Origin: an uncultured Candidatus Poseidoniales archaeon
GTDB taxonomy: Archaea > Thermoplasmatota > Poseidoniia > Poseidoniales > Poseidoniaceae
Direction of reading: 5' to 3'
DNA: 49,099 nucleotides
Assembly: GCA_905181785.1 (NCBI GenBank)
Contig: CAJIZC010000006.1
Span: forward strand, 1-49,099
The position numbers were made by a program, and so were the translations under genes. How positions within the stretch are numbered: the stretch's first letter is position 1; each line of letters starts with the position of its first letter. The notes beneath the pieces are model-generated. The model saw only the letters and a program-made list of their open reading frames with translations, had not been told where the DNA came from and ran no database searches. Below are positions 41,420 to 49,099 of this stretch, in pieces.

Positions 41420-42286
41420 ATGGCGGCAATTCAAGATGCGCTCTTGGTAGCGGGTGGCCTCGGCACCAGAATGCTCCCAACCAGCGCCTCTGTCCCAAAA
41501 GAAGCGCTTCCACTCGTCGACGTGCCGGCCCTTGTCCACCTTGCCCGCGAAGCACAGGCAGCTGGTGTCAAAAGACTGCATATTGTGACTTCACCGCGCA
41601 AGGACCTCTCAAATCTTCTTGGCGACCACTCATGGCTCAAGGAAAAGCGCCCAGACCTTGACACCGCACTTCTGGCCCCTTTCGCTGACGTCGAAGTTTT
41701 GATCCATGTTCAACAAACTCCACTTGGGTTAGGCAACGCCATCCAGAGCGCTCTTCATGCAATCGACGGTCCTTTTCTCGTCTTGCTTGGTGATAATTTA
41801 CTGATTGACACCCACGCTACACTTGACAACTTTGTCCCCTCAAATGCAAGCGCAACCCTTGTCGCCGCTTTCGAACAGCACGGCCGCCCGTGCGCAGCGT
41901 TGCTTCCTGTTGAGGCAGACGAGGTGTGCAATTACGGCGTGGTGCGACTTGAGGGTTCGAAGATCGTAGAAATTGTCGAGAAGCCACCAGTCGATGAGGC
42001 GCCCTCCAACCTGGTGTTGTGTGGGCGGTACGTGTTCACTTCCGACGCCTCAGCGTTGCTTGACACGTATGATGTCGAAACCCATGGAGAGTTACAATCC
42101 ATCGCTCTCCAGCAACATTGGATGGACAACGGTGGTATGTACGGTGTGGAATTGAACGGGTACCAGTGGTATGATTCAGGCAAACCGCTCCCCTGGTTGA
42201 AAGCCCAAGTTGACCACGCCCTTCGGCGCCAAGACTTGAATTCCGATTTCAGGGCATGGTTGGAGCAACGGCTGGCTCAACGCTGA
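41420..42286 (+). CDS. galU: UTP-glucose-1-phosphate uridylyltransferase-like enzyme
   Basis: This 288-residue nucleotidyltransferase forms sugar nucleotides such as UDP-glucose from UTP and glucose-1-phosphate. The N-terminal nucleotide-binding loop reads LLVAGGLGTRMLPTSASVPKEALPL, close to the GalU consensus, with the Lys after Pro. The HVQQTPLGLGNAI motif and the metal-binding LLGDNLLID follow, and IVEKP is the usual GalU-family turn. The length fits GalU. Glucose-1-phosphate thymidylyltransferase is a less likely alternative. Its 3' end overlaps rnhA on the other strand by 10 bases. UDP-glucose made here could feed the UDP-glucose dehydrogenase at the end of the window. Confidence 0.85.
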   Translation: MAAIQDALLVAGGLGTRMLPTSASVPKEALPLVDVPALVHLAREAQAAGVKRLHIVTSPRKDLSNLLGDHSWLKEKRPDLDTALLAPFADVEVLIHVQQTPLGLGNAIQSALHAIDGPFLVLLGDNLLIDTHATLDNFVPSNASATLVAAFEQHGRPCAALLPVEADEVCNYGVVRLEGSKIVEIVEKPPVDEAPSNLVLCGRYVFTSDASALLDTYDVETHGELQSIALQQHWMDNGGMYGVELNGYQWYDSGKPLPWLKAQVDHALRRQDLNSDFRAWLEQRLAQR

Positions 42287-42822
42287 CCAGGTTTCCAGAA
42301 TGACAGCGGGGCCGGGGCTTCGTTCTGTGCCTTACGAAGGGCCAAGTGATCTGCGCGTTCGTTCCATCGGTGGCCCCGGTGGGCGCGCACATGTTCCCAC
42401 GACAACGGACGCAAGCCACTCACGGTCGTCCATAATTCCTGAACATGAGCGACGAGCGCTCGGTTTGCTTTCGCTTTCCAAGCACCCGACGCGAGGTTGC
42501 CAGCGTATTGGGAATCGGCTCGTATGATTGCTTCATTGCCTCCGCCTTCGGTCAGCAGCCATCGCAGGGCTTCAGCAATGGCGGTCAATTCCGCAGTGTT
42601 GTTGGAACCAACTTCGGCTCCAATGAAATTTGCAACGCCGGACTGAGTGATCACATGCCCAGCGAACTCTTCGACCAGCGAACCATTGCCTCTGCCAAGC
42701 CCACTGTCGCCACTGACAACCACGACAGCCCAAGCGGCTGGAGTATCAGCGTCAACGTTTTGATTGCCTAAGCACGAACCATCGACGTAGATGGTCCACG
42801 GCCCAGTCATCAAGAGGGTCAC
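42277..42822 (-). CDS. rnhA: Ribonuclease HI
   Basis: This protein of up to 181 residues removes RNA from RNA-DNA hybrids. The four catalytic acids are visible: Asp in IYVDGSC, Glu in NNTAELTAI, Asp in RADSQYA, and Asp in NERADHLA after the HVRAHRGHRWNERAD loop. Two starts are possible. A GTG at 42822 overlaps the gcvH stop by four bases (GTGA); an ATG at 42810 lies at MTGPWTIYVDG. The overlap suggests translational coupling, so I give the GTG, but the ATG fits the family length as well. The basic loop near the middle is present, as in bacterial enzymes. Confidence 0.92.
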   Translation of the reverse strand: MTLLMTGPWTIYVDGSCLGNQNVDADTPAAWAVVVVSGDSGLGRGNGSLVEEFAGHVITQSGVANFIGAEVGSNNTAELTAIAEALRWLLTEGGGNEAIIRADSQYAGNLASGAWKAKANRALVAHVQELWTTVSGLRPLSWEHVRAHRGHRWNERADHLALRKAQNEAPAPLSFWKPGQR

Positions 42823-43202
42823 TCGCCAATTTCAGCCTTGTAGTCTGCAGCGCTCATCATGGCGGTGATTGCCTCAGGAGCATCCAACTTCATTCGAACA
42901 ATCCAGCCTTCACCGTATGGATCGGTGTTCATCAATTCGGGGGCGTCTTCCAGTGCTTCGTTGACTGCCACGACGGTGCCCGCAAGCGGAGCAAAAATAG
43001 GAGAGGCCGATTTGACCGACTCGACAATTGCAAATTCACCCATGTCCTCCATCACTTCGCCTTCTGCAGGGAGTTCAATGTAGACAATATCTGTCAAAGC
43101 CTCTTGTGCGTAATCTGTAATGCCGATGACGATTTCATCCCCTTCAACGCGCATCCATTCGTGTTCTTTTGTGTAATACAGTTCTTCAGGAATTTGACTC
43201 AT
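42819..43202 (-). CDS. gcvH: Glycine cleavage system H protein
   Basis: This 127-residue lipoyl carrier of the glycine cleavage system shuttles the aminomethyl group between the P, T and L proteins. It begins YYTKEHEWMRVEGDEIVIGI, a typical H-protein start, and carries the lipoylation motif ESVKSAS with the target Lys. It ends YGEGWIVRMKL, also typical. No gcvP, gcvT or lpd gene is in the window. The H protein also serves as a lipoate store in some organisms. The gene overlaps rnhA, so the two form an operon with no obvious functional link. Confidence 0.95.
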   Translation of the reverse strand: MSQIPEELYYTKEHEWMRVEGDEIVIGITDYAQEALTDIVYIELPAEGEVMEDMGEFAIVESVKSASPIFAPLAGTVVAVNEALEDAPELMNTDPYGEGWIVRMKLDAPEAITAMMSAADYKAEIGE

Positions 43203-43288
43203 GTCTTTCCACCCAATACAATCGACGGGCTTGCCTTAGATGAAGTCACCGCTCTTTGAGCGATACAAAAACCAATGACAAGAAGCGT

Positions 43289-43630
43289 TTATTCCTCTTG
43301 CGACAACTCTTGTTCAAGCACGTTCGCTTCAAGTACAGCCCAAGCAGATCCAACGCTTGCATCTTTGATCGAGGTGTTGATGTCGTTTCGGACGCGCACT
43401 GCAAGTTGTTCAGCGCTTTCATCTGGAAAGGCTTGTGAAAGGGGGCCTGAATTGCGATCAAGGGTTTTTCCAAGCCCGAGAGAAATCAGTCCGAGAAGAA
43501 CAAAAAGCCAGCCAAGGCTGAGCCCATCTACGCTCATTCGTTGTTCAATCAAGCCAAAGCCAGCAATCAACAACAATCCAATCCCGGTGCCGAGCAACAA
43601 CTTGGATGCAGCATCCCCTGGATTGGCCAT
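43289..43630 (-). CDS. Two-TM small membrane protein, unknown
   Basis: This 113-residue protein has two membrane segments (about 9-27 and 37-54) linked by a short loop, then a soluble tail of about 55 residues with Glu, Asp and Ser. No family is recognised. The ATG at 43630 lies 65 nt past the stop codon of the THEP1 gene on the same strand, so it may be read from that message. Confidence 0.6.
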   Translation of the reverse strand: MANPGDAASKLLLGTGIGLLLIAGFGLIEQRMSVDGLSLGWLFVLLGLISLGLGKTLDRNSGPLSQAFPDESAEQLAVRVRNDINTSIKDASVGSAWAVLEANVLEQELSQEE

Positions 43631-43695
43631 GTGATGCCCTGCGGACGGATACGGATGAAACCAGCGGCTCGATGATAGGAGAAGCGGGCGAAACT

Positions 43696-44277
43696 TCAGT
43701 AGGTTTCTCGCATCAACTTGTGAATCTTGTAAGGCAACAACGCTCGGTTCACAGGCGTCACTTCGAGGATGCGACCATCGTCGCGTCGACGAATGTCTTG
43801 AAGCAGCGGGTGACGGCTCTTTTTGTGAAGGGTGAGCAAGGTTGGTTTGTCCACTTCAAGCGCACTTCGAACCACGTTAACAAAATTCTCGCTTTCGACA
43901 GCAAACTTTCCAATTTCATCGATGACGAGCACTTCGCATTCATCCCGGGCGTATTCAATAGCAGGAATTGCAACGCGCTCAAGCGCTTCAATATCAATGC
44001 CGTAACCAAGCACTCGCAACCTTGAATCGATGTTCTTGTGAGCCATAATAGCCTCTTCTTTAGTGACGATGTTGATCACTTTGTAGCCAAGCCGTTCACT
44101 TCCATCCATGATGGGAAGCGTTTGCATGCCGCCGATGATCGGTGCATCAGAGAGGCTTCCTCGGAGGAGGATCTCTCGCTTGCGCTCGTCGACGAGCATT
44201 TCGAGAACTTTTTCCATCACAGCGGATTTCCCGCTGCGCGGTAAGCCGGTGATACCTATCTTTGGATGAACGCCCAC
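43696..44277 (-). CDS. THEP1-type nucleoside triphosphatase
   Basis: This 193-residue P-loop NTPase of the THEP1 (NTPase_1) family hydrolyses ATP or GTP in a role that is not well defined. Walker A is GLPRSGKS near the N-terminus. The Walker B motif is LVIDEIGKF, with the family's Asp-Glu-Ile-Gly. The central YGIDIEALERVAIPAIEYA and the end KPTLLTLHKKSRHPLLQDIR match the family. The start codon is GTG at 44277, with AGGTGAT just upstream. No ATG fits better, since the P-loop begins eight residues later. Confidence 0.88.
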   Translation of the reverse strand: MGVHPKIGITGLPRSGKSAVMEKVLEMLVDERKREILLRGSLSDAPIIGGMQTLPIMDGSERLGYKVINIVTKEEAIMAHKNIDSRLRVLGYGIDIEALERVAIPAIEYARDECEVLVIDEIGKFAVESENFVNVVRSALEVDKPTLLTLHKKSRHPLLQDIRRRDDGRILEVTPVNRALLPYKIHKLMRETY

Positions 44278-44399
44278 AATATCACCTAGGCTAAACCCTA
44301 ATGGTCAATCCAGCGGCTTGTCATAAATAAACCATGTTCCTCATGTTCCGCGCATCGTGCGCTTAGATATCCGGAGAAATCCAGCCAGAAATTGTCGGA

Positions 44400-46394
44400 T
44401 TATCGAATAAGGGGCACTAATTCCGGAATTTCACTGTTCACATCAAGCGGCAGCATTTCCAATTCATAGTTGTTGACGTTGTTGTTCGCAGACCAGGCTC
44501 GAGCCCATTCATCAAGGTCTTCATCGTTCAACAAATTGCACATCCACTGGAGAGCGGTTTCAAGCGATCCATGTAGGGTGATCAAACGGTCTTGGATTTC
44601 GGGGTGAAGCTCGATGTGGTTCACGCTGTTGCCCAGCACGCATCCTGCTGGGATGACGGCCCATCGCAAGCGGCGCTCTTGGTGAGCATTGACGATCGCT
44701 TGGCACGCCAGGCGAGGTCCAAATTTCGGTTCTGTAGCGCCGCACCACATGGCGAGTTGACGCTCATTGGCCCTTGAAGGAATGTCAGTTCGGAAGGCTG
44801 GATGGCGCACGAACACTCCACCATCGGCGTCTTCAGAAAAGTGAACGCCGCGAATAAACGGCCTTGATGTGCGCCCTTTCGTCCATGTTTCAATGCTCTT
44901 TGAATGTGCAGTTTGGTCGATTTCACCAACACGAACTCGCACGGTGTGACCGCTCGTTGCCAAAGCATGTTGCTCATCGCCAAGGCGAGGGAGCAGTGCG
45001 AGCCGGTCCAACACAGCAAGCGTTTGCTTGCGCTCGATGCGGTCTCGAGGGAGCCGAGGTATGGCCCAAGTGTCCTTGGCCCAAGCGACCCAACGCCCGG
45101 GGGCCATCTCAAACGAGGGCACCCTGTTGGAGAGTCCGTTTTGGTCACGGCGCAAATCCGCTCGACTGATTGGACCGTGCATCAACAACTGATCGACAGC
45201 CATTTTTGCAGTAATGCCCAACACGGCCACGCCTTGAGTCATGCCAGGGAAAAGGTGGTTTGCTTCTTCAATAGCCCAGATGTCAGACCATCCGTGTTCT
45301 TCAACGAGCAGTGTGCGCAATGGGTGTGAGGATTGCTCTCGAAGGATGCTATCAGGTGCGATCAATCGAAGCCGGCCGCCTTGTTCGAGGATTTGCAAAC
45401 TGCGTTCGATGAACAAGCGGTAGAGGTTGACGTTCCCTCTCATGGTTGAGAAGCGCGGCTTACCGTTGTCAGTGAGGGCGCGAAGGTGTTCGCCAAGTTC
45501 CCTGCGTAATTTACTTCCATCTTCCATGCCTCGGAAACGGTCCTTGATTCGCAGCCATGGCGGGTTGGTGACCACAAGTTGAGGTTCCGCTGTCCATGGC
45601 CATTCGCCTTGGAGGGTATCGCCTTGTTGGACTGCCTTTTCAAGCAACATTTCTGCTTCCTTTCGACCCAAGCACCCCGGCTTGTCTGCCTTCAGACTCA
45701 CAAGGCCGAAACGAATGCATTCAAGCAACAATCTACGGCGGGTTGAGGCGACGACAAGAGCATCGACATCGAGCAACTGGAATGCGGTGAGCAACAACCG
45801 TGTGTCCTTGATTCGACGTTCTTCGGTGCTGTCTTCATGGTGTTCAGAATGGCGACGAATAAGACGGGCGTGGAAGATGCCACCGCCACATGATGTGTCC
45901 GCAATCGGCAACGGTATGCCACTCAAGGTTCGCCGTCCTGCTTCAACACGCTTCAGTTCCACTTCATCATCGATTTCCGTTTCCTGGCTGTGCTGTGGGA
46001 GGTTCAGTTTCTCGATGTGCTGTCGGAAACCGGGGGGGAGGTTGCTTAGGTGCATGGTCGAAGATTTCACAGGCGTTTTTGGGCGAGTGAGGCTTTCGAG
46101 CAATTCAGAGGCAATCACAGCATCTGCCAAACGAGGCGGCGTGGGGTGGGCGCCTCGAGGCGAGCGTCCATCGGTTTCGGCGTCATGGCGGGCGAGAAGG
46201 TGATCGAGCACATGGCCCGGGTCTGTGAGAAGGTTTGCTGGCAGGGTCGGCCAGTCTTCGGGAAGAAGCGCCGCTATGGGTTGGTGAACTCGAAGGGATT
46301 GTTCCCATGCTTGGAGCCAGATTTCAATCTGTTCAGGTCGATTTTCAAGGCATCGATCCAATCGTGCATACCAGCCGCTAACTCCGCTTTGCAT
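44400..46394 (-). CDS. N6-adenine DNA methyltransferase (Eco57I/TaqI-like)
   Basis: This 664-residue protein has the order of a gamma-type N6-adenine methyltransferase. A HPTPPRLADAVI motif lies near residue 83. Motif I is ADTSCGGG (about 165-172), with the Gly-rich SAM loop, and motif IV is NPPW (277-280) with VVTNPPWLRIKDR. A C-terminal target-recognition part of about 300 residues follows, ending with LNDEDLDEWARAW and NNYELEMLPL, as in the TaqI-like group. About 60 residues between the first motif and motif I are low in similarity. No endonuclease motif (PD-(D/E)XK) or restriction gene is seen next to it, so it may be a solitary modification enzyme. The ATG at 46394 is the first in frame; GGTGGGGTT precedes it. 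Confidence 0.85.
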   Translation of the reverse strand: MQSGVSGWYARLDRCLENRPEQIEIWLQAWEQSLRVHQPIAALLPEDWPTLPANLLTDPGHVLDHLLARHDAETDGRSPRGAHPTPPRLADAVIASELLESLTRPKTPVKSSTMHLSNLPPGFRQHIEKLNLPQHSQETEIDDEVELKRVEAGRRTLSGIPLPIADTSCGGGIFHARLIRRHSEHHEDSTEERRIKDTRLLLTAFQLLDVDALVVASTRRRLLLECIRFGLVSLKADKPGCLGRKEAEMLLEKAVQQGDTLQGEWPWTAEPQLVVTNPPWLRIKDRFRGMEDGSKLRRELGEHLRALTDNGKPRFSTMRGNVNLYRLFIERSLQILEQGGRLRLIAPDSILREQSSHPLRTLLVEEHGWSDIWAIEEANHLFPGMTQGVAVLGITAKMAVDQLLMHGPISRADLRRDQNGLSNRVPSFEMAPGRWVAWAKDTWAIPRLPRDRIERKQTLAVLDRLALLPRLGDEQHALATSGHTVRVRVGEIDQTAHSKSIETWTKGRTSRPFIRGVHFSEDADGGVFVRHPAFRTDIPSRANERQLAMWCGATEPKFGPRLACQAIVNAHQERRLRWAVIPAGCVLGNSVNHIELHPEIQDRLITLHGSLETALQWMCNLLNDEDLDEWARAWSANNNVNNYELEMLPLDVNSEIPELVPLIR

Positions 46395-46483
46395 AACCCC
46401 ACCCAACCTTGCCGGTTGGTCCGATTGGTTTGAATGTGACCCTTGTGAAGAGGGTCCTAAAAAGACAGGTTAAGCAGGTAAAA

Positions 46484-46909
46484 TCAAACTAAACCGAGAT
46501 GGTCGAAACTCTGGATATGCCACTCCCAGCCAGCTTTTACCCATTCAAACAAAGCGGAGAGTTGAGATTTCTTTACACCTGCTGCTTTTGCGATTTGCTT
46601 GATGATTTTAATCTCCTCCGAATCGTATTCCCCATCAACGGCAGCGACCAGAATTGCATCGCGCAATGCGACTTTGAGAACAATCGGTGTCAGCCGTTCG
46701 AGCACCAACTTCAATTGAGGGGGCTTTTCGAGCATGTTTCTCAAATCCACGCGCATTTCTGGATGCATCATGGCCCGCCCCATCATCGCCTCGATGATGG
46801 CGAGTTCTTCTTTGACAAGCGCTCCATCAGCGGATGCAACAATGATCATCAGTTGGGCGTAGCCTTTGACTTCATCGGGAGTAAAATCAACCGTAAGGTC
46901 GACGTACAC
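46484..46909 (-). CDS. TerB-like helical protein, second copy
   Basis: This 141-residue protein belongs to the TerB-like superfamily (tellurite resistance B/DjlA-like). The two acidic metal-binding loops are ASADGALVKEELAII and AVDGEYDSEEIKIIKQIAKAAG, each with the Asp-Gly and Glu pattern. It starts at a GTG (46909), six bases after the stop of the paralogue, so the two are in one operon. Function is unknown; tellurite resistance is not implied. TerB-like domains often bind metals or membranes. Confidence 0.8.
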   Translation of the reverse strand: MYVDLTVDFTPDEVKGYAQLMIIVASADGALVKEELAIIEAMMGRAMMHPEMRVDLRNMLEKPPQLKLVLERLTPIVLKVALRDAILVAAVDGEYDSEEIKIIKQIAKAAGVKKSQLSALFEWVKAGWEWHIQSFDHLGLV

Positions 46910-46915
46910 TTGCCT

Positions 46916-47347
46916 TCACTCCGCTAAGGTGTTGAGCAGGTCATACCCTTCCTGCATCCACATGGTACCTTTGACGGTCCAGTTTAGGAGGCGTTCGACC
47001 GAATCATCAGCAAGTTCGAGGTGTTCTACAATTGTTTGCAACACATCGCGTTCGTCTTCATCGACTGTGCCATCTGCAGCCGCCATCAGCGTTGCGTCTC
47101 GAAGGGCCAATCGGCCTGCTTCGGGACCTAGGCCGCTCAAGCATTCTTCCAGTGTTGGCGGCGTCTTGAGGGCACTGCGAATCATTTGTCGTTGATTTGG
47201 AGACAAAAGAGCCGTACCAAGCCGTTGTTCAAACATTGCCATTTCATCGACGGTGAGTTCGTTGTCAACTCGCGCCATGAAGGCGAGCAAGCGAGCGTAA
47301 GCGTAGCGTTCTTCTCGTGGAAGTTTGTGAACTGTATCTGGGAGCAT
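46916..47347 (-). CDS. TerB-like helical protein, first copy
   Basis: This 143-residue paralogue of the next gene has the matching loops MARVDNELTVDEMAMFEQRLG and AAADGTVDEDERDVLQTIVEHL. In the first loop the Asp-Gly is replaced by Asp-Asn, so that loop may be weakened. The two proteins share length and the whole helix order, which fits a tandem duplication and a possible heterodimer. The ATG is at 47347. Confidence 0.8.
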   Translation of the reverse strand: MLPDTVHKLPREERYAYARLLAFMARVDNELTVDEMAMFEQRLGTALLSPNQRQMIRSALKTPPTLEECLSGLGPEAGRLALRDATLMAAADGTVDEDERDVLQTIVEHLELADDSVERLLNWTVKGTMWMQEGYDLLNTLAE

Positions 47348-47469
47348 GAATCATCGGTGAGCGACCTCACCTTAGAACCCAACGCCGCCAAGAACCCGTC
47401 AGCCGGTTGTTTGGATGACCGTTTCGAAATCGGACAAGCCTTCTTGTGCATCGGCGTGGTGCAGGGACC

Positions 47470-47832
47470 ATGTTCCCCAGCCTCAACGTGCTTGGCCAAC
47501 CCCTCGACACCTGTTCGTGCGACCCTATGACAGGGTGGTACAGGGACGGAAAATGCAACACAGACGAAAACGATCGAGGCTCACACACAGTATGCTGCGT
47601 TGTCACCGAGAAGTTTCTTGAATTTGCCCGCAGCCAAGGCAACGACCTCATTACACCCGCTCCTCATCATGGATTTCCGGGTCTCAAGCCAGGGGATTCT
47701 TGGTGCGTTTGTGCCCGAACGTGGCTGGCTGCGCTCCACGCCGGTTCCGGCTGTCCACTCGATCTCGAAGCAACCCATGAAGCGGCGCTTGAAATTATAC
47801 CTCTTACTCTGATGGAAACCCATGCAGTGTGA
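47470..47832 (+). CDS. DUF2237 family protein
   Basis: This 120-residue protein matches the bacterial and marine DUF2237 family very closely. Examples are SLNVLGQPLDTCSCDPMTG, YRDGKCNTDENDRGSHTVCC, FLEFARSQGNDLITPAP and FPGLKPGDSWCVCARTW. It is rich in conserved Cys and Gly. Function is unknown. The start at 47470 has an ACCATG context; a GTG at 47446 is also open. It converges with the gtrA gene, stop against stop. Confidence 0.88.
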   Translation: MFPSLNVLGQPLDTCSCDPMTGWYRDGKCNTDENDRGSHTVCCVVTEKFLEFARSQGNDLITPAPHHGFPGLKPGDSWCVCARTWLAALHAGSGCPLDLEATHEAALEIIPLTLMETHAV

Positions 47833-48264
47833 TTATTCTTCTTCAGTTTTGGTGTAACCAAACACAAGCCAGCGCATGCTCGCCCACGTGAATAAGCCCC
47901 ACGCTGCGATGTTGATGAAGAACAACAGTCGAATGGGGAGATGGTCGAACATCGTTAGCATCGTGTCGAAGGTGAGCGTTGATCCCATCATGCCAACTGC
48001 GTAGACAGAAACAGCGCCGAGCACAGTCGTTCGAAGGTTTCTGCGGCCATCAAAAGTAAACACACGGTGAACGAAATGGGCGATGATGCTCGACCCCAAC
48101 CACGCAAGGGACCAAAGCAGCGTTTCATTGGAATCTCCGTACAGAGGCGTAAGCCTCAGCAGCTCCCAGAGCACCCAGAAAAGGAAGGTGTTGAAGCCAC
48201 CTGCAATTCCAAATCGCTGAAGCGTACCCCGCGGTAACACTTCAGAAATTGTTGGCTTTGACAT
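47833..48264 (-). CDS. GtrA-like membrane protein
   Basis: This 143-residue protein has four membrane segments and the GtrA pattern: LQRFGIAGGFNTFLFWVLWELL at the start, a middle AHFVHRVFTFDG (the family's Asn/His-Phe-x-x-x-Arg-x-x-Val/Thr-Phe), and ASMRWLVFGY at the end. GtrA proteins are thought to move lipid-linked sugars across membranes or support polysaccharide export. The ATG at 48264 has AAGGAATTGGG before it. It follows the UDP-glucose dehydrogenase stop by ten bases, so the two are in an operon for surface sugar use. An upstream ATG at 48282 would overlap that gene. Confidence 0.85.
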   Translation of the reverse strand: MSKPTISEVLPRGTLQRFGIAGGFNTFLFWVLWELLRLTPLYGDSNETLLWSLAWLGSSIIAHFVHRVFTFDGRRNLRTTVLGAVSVYAVGMMGSTLTFDTMLTMFDHLPIRLLFFINIAAWGLFTWASMRWLVFGYTKTEEE

Positions 48265-48274
48265 CCCAATTCCT

Positions 48275-49099
48275 TCAATCATCGTTGGTGACCACGTCGC
48301 TTGGTTTGCCTGTGAGGGTGCCGCGAAGCGCTGCGTTATCGGTTTGAATCGCATCAAAGAGGTTGTACTTCACGCCGTGCTCTTCTGCAAGAACGCCGAG
48401 TGCCAGCGAATCTTTTGGCAGGCATTTCCCACCAAAACCACGGTGCAGGCCGAAGATTGGGTCGAGGTGCGAAGGGCCGATGGGTTGTGCTTGTTCCGCC
48501 GTGATCATGTCGCGAATGGTGTACCAGTCTTGGCCCATGGCTTCGCAAATGTCGTACATTTGGTTGGCGAAAATCACCTTCATGGCGTAGAATGTGTTCT
48601 TTGTGTACTTGACCAACTCGGCTTGAGTTGGCGTAACATGATAGAGATTTTCGCGGCGAAGGACGCCTGCTTGACGGTGCTGTTCGAACACCCGTTCGGC
48701 CACATCAGCGTGATGCGTGCCACACACCAGTAGATCTTGGTTGGCAAAATCTTCGAGGCGTTGCCGTTCGACTAAAAACTCCGGAGAATAGGCGATTTTC
48801 AGATTTGGATACCGTTCGTGGTACAGTTCGGTCGTACCAGGTACAACAGTCGATTTGATGACGGCGGTGAATCCATCAGGCAGTGCATCAAGGATCCCTT
48901 CAACGATGCGAGTGTCGCAAGCGCCAGTCTCAGGGTGAGGTGGGGTTGGGACGGCGATGTAGGCGAAATCGACGTGGTCGGTGACATCGCTCAACTCAGT
49001 GCCCCGTGCAGGGTCGTGAACGAACAATTCGTGCGCATGGCCAAAGCATTCTTCGATGGCCCCGCCGACCATCCCTGCTCCAATGATTCCGACCTTCAT
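48275..49099 (-). CDS. Short UDP-glucose/GDP-mannose dehydrogenase, lacking the C-terminal domain
   Basis: This 274-residue enzyme of the UDP-glucose/GDP-mannose dehydrogenase family oxidises sugar nucleotides to uronic acids. The N-terminal NAD motif is [22 protein letters not shown] and [10 protein letters not shown] lie in the middle, and the catalytic Cys226 is in [10 protein letters not shown]. The usual third domain, about 120 residues that bind UDP, is absent: the protein stops after NAALRG and a short tail. The start codon sits exactly at the window edge, but the sequence starts where the family does, so it is likely complete. Whether a separate protein supplies the missing domain is unknown. 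Confidence 0.85.
   Translation of the reverse strand: MKVGIIGAGMVGGAIEECFGHAHELFVHDPARGTELSDVTDHVDFAYIAVPTPPHPETGACDTRIVEGILDALPDGFTAVIKSTVVPGTTELYHERYPNLKIAYSPEFLVERQRLEDFANQDLLVCGTHHADVAERVFEQHRQAGVLRRENLYHVTPTQAELVKYTKNTFYAMKVIFANQMYDICEAMGQDWYTIRDMITAEQAQPIGPSHLDPIFGLHRGFGGKCLPKDSLALGVLAEEHGVKYNLFDAIQTDNAALRGTLTGKPSDVVTNDD

Noticed and set aside
44333-44365. A ten-codon open frame with AACCATG context between the THEP1 and methyltransferase genes
   Set aside because: Too short to judge. The context alone is not evidence of translation, and both flanking genes read on the other strand.
46484-47347. Naming the TerB-like pair as tellurite resistance genes
   Set aside because: The TerB-like fold is widespread without that function, and no other ter genes are present.
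47186-47530. A plus-strand open frame overlapping the start of the DUF2237 gene
   Set aside because: It is out of frame with the DUF2237 sequence and has no family match. The DUF2237 protein is complete without it, so no frameshift needs to be assumed.
1-49099. CRISPR arrays, insertion sequences, rRNA genes, prophage or replication-origin repeats
   Set aside because: I looked for regularly spaced repeats, transposase motifs with terminal repeats, rRNA signatures and clustered origin boxes on both strands and saw none. The only tandem repeats are those inside the Pro-rich gene and the protein-level repeats described.

Overview
The window reads as one contig from a marine-type euryarchaeon, most likely Marine Group II (Candidatus Poseidoniales) or a close relative. 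This placement is an inference from gene content and protein style; no 16S rRNA gene is present. The archaeal markers are TFB, RNA polymerase subunit Rpo12, a clamp-loader-like AAA+ ATPase, both subunits of DNA topoisomerase VI, the separate glutaminase subunit of GMP synthase, a probable Pcc1 subunit of KEOPS and THEP1. They sit among bacterial-type genes: exonuclease III, HflX, GcvH, RNase HI, a PlsC-type acyltransferase, UDP-glucose pyrophosphorylase, UDP-glucose dehydrogenase and GtrA. Large acidic surface proteins with C-terminal membrane anchors also fit this group. The window is densely coded, with short spacers, few operons longer than two genes, and no rRNA, CRISPR array or insertion sequence.

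Layout. 1-5.1 kb: an AT-rich orphan, an ABM-fold protein, a 929-residue surface protein with three LDL-receptor-A-like half motifs, and a membrane protein. 5.1-13.8 kb: guaA glutaminase diverging from an FAD oxidoreductase, xth, pcc1 diverging from hflX, a membrane protein with a carboxypeptidase-regulatory-like domain, a propeller protein, a polyprenol-kinase-like protein, and an SDR/Rieske pair. 13.8-18.6 kb: a Pro-rich protein fused to a class II aldolase domain, tRNA-Asp, a DUF523-DUF1722 (TudS-type) protein, a tandem ubiquitin-like protein, rpo12, a clamp-loader-like ATPase and tRNA-Arg. 18.7-30.8 kb: a membrane protein, an SdhA-like flavoprotein, a HIT protein followed by an acyltransferase, a DUF2299-like protein, a 1695-residue VWA/propeller surface protein and an HTH regulator. 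30.8-38.3 kb: top6B-top6A followed by two related membrane proteins, a TM2 protein and a fused aconitase-family enzyme. 38.4-49.1 kb: tfb, a helical-repeat protein, galU, gcvH-rnhA, THEP1, a solitary N6-adenine methylase, two TerB-like paralogues, a DUF2237 protein, gtrA and a short UDP-glucose dehydrogenase.

The most striking item is the 149-residue protein at 16651-17100. It consists of two gapless 67-residue copies of what looks like a ubiquitin/SAMP-type beta-grasp domain. Each copy ends in Leu-Val-Gly-Gly, and the second is followed by a six-residue tail. That is the layout of a polyubiquitin precursor. It lies just downstream of a TudS-type sulfur enzyme and just upstream of an RNA polymerase subunit gene. 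The fold and function are inferred from pattern and need structural confirmation.

Two styles of translation start coexist. Genes inside operons and some single genes have GGAGGTGA-like ribosome binding sites. Many first or single genes have no such site and instead begin at ATG in an AACCATG or ACCATG context, or lie about 25-29 nt downstream of a TATA box, as expected for leaderless transcripts.
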